A stretch of 17,654 bases of DNA from UKL13-2 sp040379385 (lineage in GTDB: Bacteria > Pseudomonadota > Gammaproteobacteria > Burkholderiales > Usitatibacteraceae), in assembly GCA_040379385.1 (NCBI GenBank), contig JBEILF010000042.1:1-17654 (forward strand), written 5' to 3'. Position numbers and translations under genes: made by a program. Below, piece after piece: positions 14,288 to 17,654 of the stretch; within the stretch, counting starts at the first letter, position 1, and the number at the start of each line of letters is the position of its first letter. The notes under the pieces were generated by a model. That model was not told the DNA's origin. It ran no database searches and saw only the letters and a program-made list of their open reading frames with translations.

Positions 14288-14676
14288 TCAACTACCTTAG
14301 TTTTGTAGACCCAAATCAGGCGCGCCATAAAATTCCACGCCATCACAAATACTGCCGCGATTATTTTGCCCAAGAGAAGCTGCATCCCGGCCAGTTCAAC
14401 AGTCACCCAGACAGCTGCATTATTGAGTAACACGCCCACAACACTAATTCCAAGAACCGCGACGTAACTCGTAAGCAGCAACCGAGGCGTCCATGGATGG
14501 CCAAACACCCATCTATGCGCCATCAAGAAATTCACTAAGTTTGCTGCCAAAAAACCTAACGTATTAGCAGCCAGCAGAGGCAAAATGCCGAGGATCAACC
14601 ACGTCGCACCAAAGTCGACTAGGAAGGCAATTATACCCACAACGCTGTAACGCAGAGCTTTAGTCGACAGCTTCAT
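14284..14676 (-). CDS. GtrA-like small membrane protein (probable lipid-linked sugar flippase)
   Basis: A 130-residue protein with four predicted membrane helices at about 10-30, 32-52, 68-92 and 100-122. It contains the family's internal repeat pattern: LVNFLMAHRWVFG at 47-59 and AWNFMARLIWVYK at 113-125, each at the end of a helix pair with a basic residue followed by Trp-Val-Phe/Tyr. GtrA proteins are thought to flip polyprenyl-phosphate-linked sugars to the periplasm after a GtrB-type GT2 enzyme makes them; that GT2 gene overlaps the end of this one by 4 nt. It is the first gene of the leftward five-gene operon. The start ATG is at 14674-14676; a hairpin lies 30 nt upstream (separate entry). 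Confidence 0.9.
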   Translation of the reverse strand: MKLSTKALRYSVVGIIAFLVDFGATWLILGILPLLAANTLGFLAANLVNFLMAHRWVFGHPWTPRLLLTSYVAVLGISVVGVLLNNAAVWVTVELAGMQLLLGKIIAAVFVMAWNFMARLIWVYKTKVVE

Positions 14677-14705
14677 ATTCTACGATTTCTCGGTGCTAAT
14701 GAAAA

Positions 14706-14725
14706 GTTTACGGTTCGCCGTAAAC
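14706..14725 (-). repeat. Perfect 8-bp inverted repeat upstream of the glycan operon
   Basis: GTTTACGG (14706-14713) and CCGTAAAC (14718-14725) are perfect complements around TTCG. The element lies 30-50 nt before the ATG of the GtrA-like gene, in the leader or promoter region. In the direction of transcription (minus strand) the stem is followed by TTTTCATT, so it could be an attenuator, a leader hairpin, or a dyad operator bound by a regulator. The T-run is short and the start codon is close, so a plain terminator of metZ is less likely. Confidence 0.5.
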
Positions 14726-14797
14726 GTCCTCGACACGAGTCAAGATACGTTACAGAGCGTTAATAAAAACTCAAAGGGCCTCCCACAACCACCAACC

Positions 14798-14824
14798 CCC
14801 ACTCCCTTCGGCCAGTGGGAAGGG
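14798..14824 (-). terminator. Possible hairpin after metZ with two competing stems
   Basis: CCCACT (14798-14803) can pair with AGTGGG (14814-14819), or CCCTTC (14804-14809) can pair with GAAGGG (14819-14824); the two cannot form together. The element is about 65 nt past the metZ stop on the minus strand. There is no T-run directly after either stem; an A-run on the plus strand (T-run on minus) is about 25-30 nt further. It may help end the purF-metZ transcript, but this is weak. Confidence 0.28.
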
Positions 14825-14887
14825 TGTCGATACATTCACCTCTTTCGCGTAGGGCGGACGGAGTTCATACGTGCACTGTTACGGATA

Positions 14888-16072
14888 TCAGCCGCTCGTT
14901 AACAGGTGAAGGTCTGCTTGGATATCGTCGAGACTCTCCAATCCCACCGCAACGCGCAGCAGTCCGTCGGAGATTCCGGCGGCTTCGCGTTCTGCGTCGC
15001 TGAGCCTCGCATGTGTGGTTGTCGCCGGATGGGTGATGGTCGATTTTGTATCACCAAGATTTGCAGTGATCGAAATCATCTTGCAGGCATCAATCACGCG
15101 CCATGCGGCTTGTTGCCCGCCTTCAACTTCAAAGGCGAGTACCGCCCCGTGCTTGGCGGCCTGCGTGAGCGCGAGCCGATGTTGCGGGTGTGACTCTAGT
15201 CCGGCGTAATGCACTCGCCGTACCGATGGGCGCGAACCCAACCACGTCGCAAGCTCAAGCGCCCGGTCAGATTGCGCTTCGATCCGGATGCGGAGGGTCT
15301 CTAGTCCTTTTAAACACACCCATGCATTGAACGGGGACAACGCGGCACCAGCAGTCCGTACGTAGCCGTAGATGGGCTCGATTAACGCTTTGTCGCCGCA
15401 AACAGCGCCTGCCAGCACCCGACCTTGGCCATCGAGATATTTGGTTGCCGAATGCACAACCAAATCTGCGCCGAGTTCCAGAGGCCGCTGCAACGCCGGG
15501 GTGAGCAGACAATTATCGACAGCAAATATTGCACCCGCTGCGTTGGCAATTTTTGCCACTGCGCGGATATCGGTGATCTCGGCCAACGGATTGGATGGCG
15601 ACTCGCAGAACAACAGCTTGGTATTTGGTTGAATCGCGTTTTGCCATTCGGCGGTAGCCGCACCATTCACCCAGGTTGTTGTGATGCCAAGGCGGGCGGC
15701 AATTTGATCGAACAGCGGCACCACCGTGCCGAACACGCTCCGCGATGACACCAGATGGTCACCTTGCTTGAGGAGACCGAATACCGTTGCTGCGATAGCC
15801 GCCATCCCCGTCGCTGCCGCCACACAATCTTCCGCACCTTCGAGTGAAGCGAGGCGCTGTTGGAACATTGTGACGGTCGGGTTGGTGAAGCGGGAATACA
15901 AAAAACCCGGCTCTTGATTGGCGAACTTACGTGCGGCTTCTGCCGCACTCTTGTAGGTAAAACTTGATGTCAGGAACAACGCCTCTGAATGTTCCTGAAA
16001 GTTTGATTGCATCGAGCCGGCACGAACCGCGCGTGTATCAAACTCAAATCCCTCATCGTCCTGTGTTCCCAT
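14888..16072 (-). CDS. metZ: O-succinylhomoserine sulfhydrylase
   Basis: A 394-residue PLP-dependent enzyme of the Cys/Met metabolism family. Seen motifs are FLYSRFTNPTVTMFQQRLASLEGA (57-80) with the conserved Tyr-Ser-Arg, ATGMAAI at 87-93, CESPSNP at 156-162, AVDNCLLTPALQRPLELGAD (184-203) with Asp186, and VVHSATKYLDGQGR with the PLP Schiff-base Lys211. The TKYLDGQGRVLAGA segment and the tail ARLSDAEREAAGISDGLLRVAVGLE are typical of MetZ rather than of cystathionine gamma-synthase. It makes homocysteine directly from O-succinylhomoserine and sulfide, in methionine synthesis, cytoplasmic. ATG 16072 is preceded by GAGGCGG, which overlaps the purF stop 9 nt upstream, so the two genes are co-transcribed and perhaps coupled. 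The purF-metZ order is common in betaproteobacteria. Confidence 0.94.
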   Translation of the reverse strand: MGTQDDEGFEFDTRAVRAGSMQSNFQEHSEALFLTSSFTYKSAAEAARKFANQEPGFLYSRFTNPTVTMFQQRLASLEGAEDCVAAATGMAAIAATVFGLLKQGDHLVSSRSVFGTVVPLFDQIAARLGITTTWVNGAATAEWQNAIQPNTKLLFCESPSNPLAEITDIRAVAKIANAAGAIFAVDNCLLTPALQRPLELGADLVVHSATKYLDGQGRVLAGAVCGDKALIEPIYGYVRTAGAALSPFNAWVCLKGLETLRIRIEAQSDRALELATWLGSRPSVRRVHYAGLESHPQHRLALTQAAKHGAVLAFEVEGGQQAAWRVIDACKMISITANLGDTKSTITHPATTTHARLSDAEREAAGISDGLLRVAVGLESLDDIQADLHLLTSG

Positions 16073-16081
16073 TTTGCCGCC

Positions 16082-17608
16082 TCAATCCACGGTCGTGAAA
16101 CCAAGGTCGAGCTGATTAACTTCGTTCGAGCCTTCGTCGCCGCGTGTTTCACCATCAAGTCGACTCGCTTCAATACCCGCCAGATACTCCGCCGAGACGC
16201 CCCCGGTGATGTAGTTACCATCAAAACATGATGAATCAAAGTTCTTGATCTGCGGATTACAACGACGTACATCCGCAACCAAGTCAGATAACTCCTGGTA
16301 AAAAACCGCATCCGCGCCAATCGCCTGTGCAATTTCTACGGCATTGCGACCAGTCGCAATCAGTTCGCTACGTGTTGGCATATCTATGCCATAGACATTC
16401 GGAAACCTCACTGGTGGTGCCGCCGAGGCAAAGTACACTTTCAGGGCACCGCACTCGCGCGCCATCTGCACAATTTCCTTGGAAGTGGTTCCACGCACAA
16501 TTGAATCATCCACCAGCAACACGTTCTTCCCCTTGAACTCAACGCCCATGGCATTGAGTTTTTGACGGACAGACTTCTTACGCTGCGCTTGGCCGGGCAT
16601 GATAAAGGTGCGGCCGATGTAACGGTTCTTTACAAATCCCTCGCGATACTTCACGCCGAGCACCTGCGCCACTTCAACCGCAGACGGCCGCGACGTATCA
16701 GGGATGGGAATCACCACATCAATGTCGATGTTTGGCACTTGACGTTTGATCAAATCGCCTAGGGACTTTCCCATGAGTGCGCGCGTCTCATAGACAGAAA
16801 TACCGTCAATCACCGAGTCGGGGCGCGCCAGATAGACGTACTCAAAAATACACGGGTTAAGACTTGGATTAATCGCACACTGCCTCGAGAAAAAATTGCC
16901 GGACTGATCAACGAGGATCGCCTCACCCGGCGCGACATCACGCATAACGGTAAATCCAAGCGTGTCGATGGCAACACTTTCGGAAGCCACCATAAACTCA
17001 ACACCGTTTTCCGTTTCCAACTTGCCAATCACCAACGGGCGAATGCCGTGTGGATCACGGAACGCCAGTAATCCGTAGCCTGCAATCATCGCCACGATGG
17101 CGTAAGCGCCTTTTGCGCGGCGGTGCACGCCTGCAACTGCCGAAAAAATGGACTCCGGATCCAGACGCGGTCCCTTTGCAGATAGTGTTAACTCATGTGC
17201 GAGTACGTTTAGCAACACCTCGGAGTCGGAGCTGGTGTTCACATGACGCAAATCGTCTTGGAACAATTCGCGTTGCAATTCTGGCGTATTGACCAGATTG
17301 CCATTGTGTCCCAGCACAATTCCAAAGGGCGAGTTCACATAAAACGGCTGGGACTCGGCGACACTCGATGCGGAACCGGCAGTCGGGTAGCGACAGTGGG
17401 CAATGCCCATTGTTCCGGTGAGGTTACGCATGTCGCGGGTGCGAAATACGTCCCGCACCAGACCTTTGTCTTTGTGCATATGGAACGTGCGGCCGTCAGC
17501 GGTGACGATCCCGGCAGCATCTTGGCCACGATGCTGCAACACTGTCAGTCCGTCATAGAGCAATTGATTGACTGGGCTCTTGGAGACGATGCCGACGATG
17601 CCACACAT
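16082..17608 (-). CDS. purF: Amidophosphoribosyltransferase
   Basis: A 508-residue enzyme for the first committed step of purine synthesis: PRPP plus glutamine gives 5-phosphoribosylamine, glutamate and pyrophosphate. The start MCGIVGIVS gives the N-terminal nucleophile Cys2 after Met removal. Glutaminase motifs HRGQDAAGI (26-34), HCRYPTAG (71-78), HNGNL (101-105) and SSDSE (126-130) are present. The phosphoribosyltransferase domain has PIPDTSRPSA (301-310) and the PRPP loop LLVDDSIVRGTTSKE (364-378) with Asp367 and Asp368. Length is normal. Unlike Bacillus-type enzymes there is no propeptide, as in E. coli PurF. AGGGA lies 9 nt before ATG 17608, within the last codon of the preceding reading frame. 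Cotranscribed with metZ. Confidence 0.98.
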   Translation of the reverse strand: MCGIVGIVSKSPVNQLLYDGLTVLQHRGQDAAGIVTADGRTFHMHKDKGLVRDVFRTRDMRNLTGTMGIAHCRYPTAGSASSVAESQPFYVNSPFGIVLGHNGNLVNTPELQRELFQDDLRHVNTSSDSEVLLNVLAHELTLSAKGPRLDPESIFSAVAGVHRRAKGAYAIVAMIAGYGLLAFRDPHGIRPLVIGKLETENGVEFMVASESVAIDTLGFTVMRDVAPGEAILVDQSGNFFSRQCAINPSLNPCIFEYVYLARPDSVIDGISVYETRALMGKSLGDLIKRQVPNIDIDVVIPIPDTSRPSAVEVAQVLGVKYREGFVKNRYIGRTFIMPGQAQRKKSVRQKLNAMGVEFKGKNVLLVDDSIVRGTTSKEIVQMARECGALKVYFASAAPPVRFPNVYGIDMPTRSELIATGRNAVEIAQAIGADAVFYQELSDLVADVRRCNPQIKNFDSSCFDGNYITGGVSAEYLAGIEASRLDGETRGDEGSNEVNQLDLGFTTVD

Positions 17609-17614
17609 GTTTAG

Positions 17615-17654
17615 TTATCCCTGAATTGCAACGGTGTTGAGTTGGCCGAGTGCC
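17615..17654 (-). CDS. cvpA: Last codons of probable cvpA (partial)
   Basis: On the minus strand a frame is open from the window edge to TAA at 17615-17617 and reads ALGQLNTVAIQG. It ends 6 nt before the purF ATG and its end contains the purF Shine-Dalgarno (AGGGA). In many proteobacteria purF is directly preceded by cvpA, a small membrane protein linked to colicin V production and envelope stress. Twelve residues are too few for a sequence match, so the name rests on gene order only. Confidence 0.4.
   Translation of the reverse strand, partial: ALGQLNTVAIQG

Noticed and set aside
1..17654. CRISPR arrays, insertion sequences, tRNA or rRNA genes
   Set aside because: No regularly spaced repeats, transposase-like frames, terminal inverted repeats or cloverleaf-like sequences were recognised by reading; a computed scan would be needed to exclude small or degenerate ones.

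Overview
The window looks like chromosomal DNA of a Gram-negative betaproteobacterium, probably of the order Burkholderiales. The clues are lpxH (lipid A synthesis), the order cysS - secreted cyclophilin - lpxH, the order (cvpA)-purF-metZ with O-succinylhomoserine sulfhydrylase, and a GcdH-type glutaryl-CoA dehydrogenase end. This is inferred from gene content and order; no rRNA or tRNA is present to confirm it.

Region 1 (1-2833, rightward) is a catabolic cluster. It holds the 3' end of a glutaryl-CoA dehydrogenase gene, an isochorismatase-fold amidohydrolase resembling N-carbamoylsarcosine amidase, and two adjacent divergent paralogues of the polysaccharide-deacetylase fold that resemble PuuE-type cyclic amide hydrolases. 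The genes are 34, 11 and 2 nt apart, which suggests one transcript. A ring-opening enzyme pair next to a carbamoyl-amide hydrolase suggests degradation of a hydantoin-, ureide- or lactam-like compound whose identity cannot be read from the sequence.

Region 2 (2917-6302) is housekeeping: cysS leftward, a 497-bp intergenic region with a perfect hairpin and an extended -10 promoter candidate, then a signal-peptide cyclophilin and lpxH rightward. The cyclophilin gene contains a well-placed internal Shine-Dalgarno plus in-frame GTG exactly at the start of the enzymatic domain, so it may make both a periplasmic and a cytoplasmic protein.

Region 3 (6299-14676) is an accessory envelope or glycan block. 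A SAM-methyltransferase-like gene overlaps lpxH by 4 nt. It is followed by a lipoprotein made of two tandem copies of a domain, with its own good promoter, and then by a second, diverged copy of the methyltransferase-like gene broken by a 4-bp tandem duplication, a probable 2-bp deletion and a nonsense codon. Facing these is a leftward operon of five genes: GtrA-like flippase, polyprenyl-phosphate sugar transferase (GT2), multi-pass GT-C-like glycosyltransferase, MBOAT O-acyltransferase and a membrane-anchored SGNH/AlgJ-like protein. Together they look able to make a lipid-linked sugar, flip it, transfer it and acylate a glycan outside the inner membrane.

Region 4 (14888-17654) returns to housekeeping, leftward: metZ (methionine), purF (purines) and what is probably the last codons of cvpA. 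No CRISPR array, insertion sequence, tRNA or rRNA was seen.
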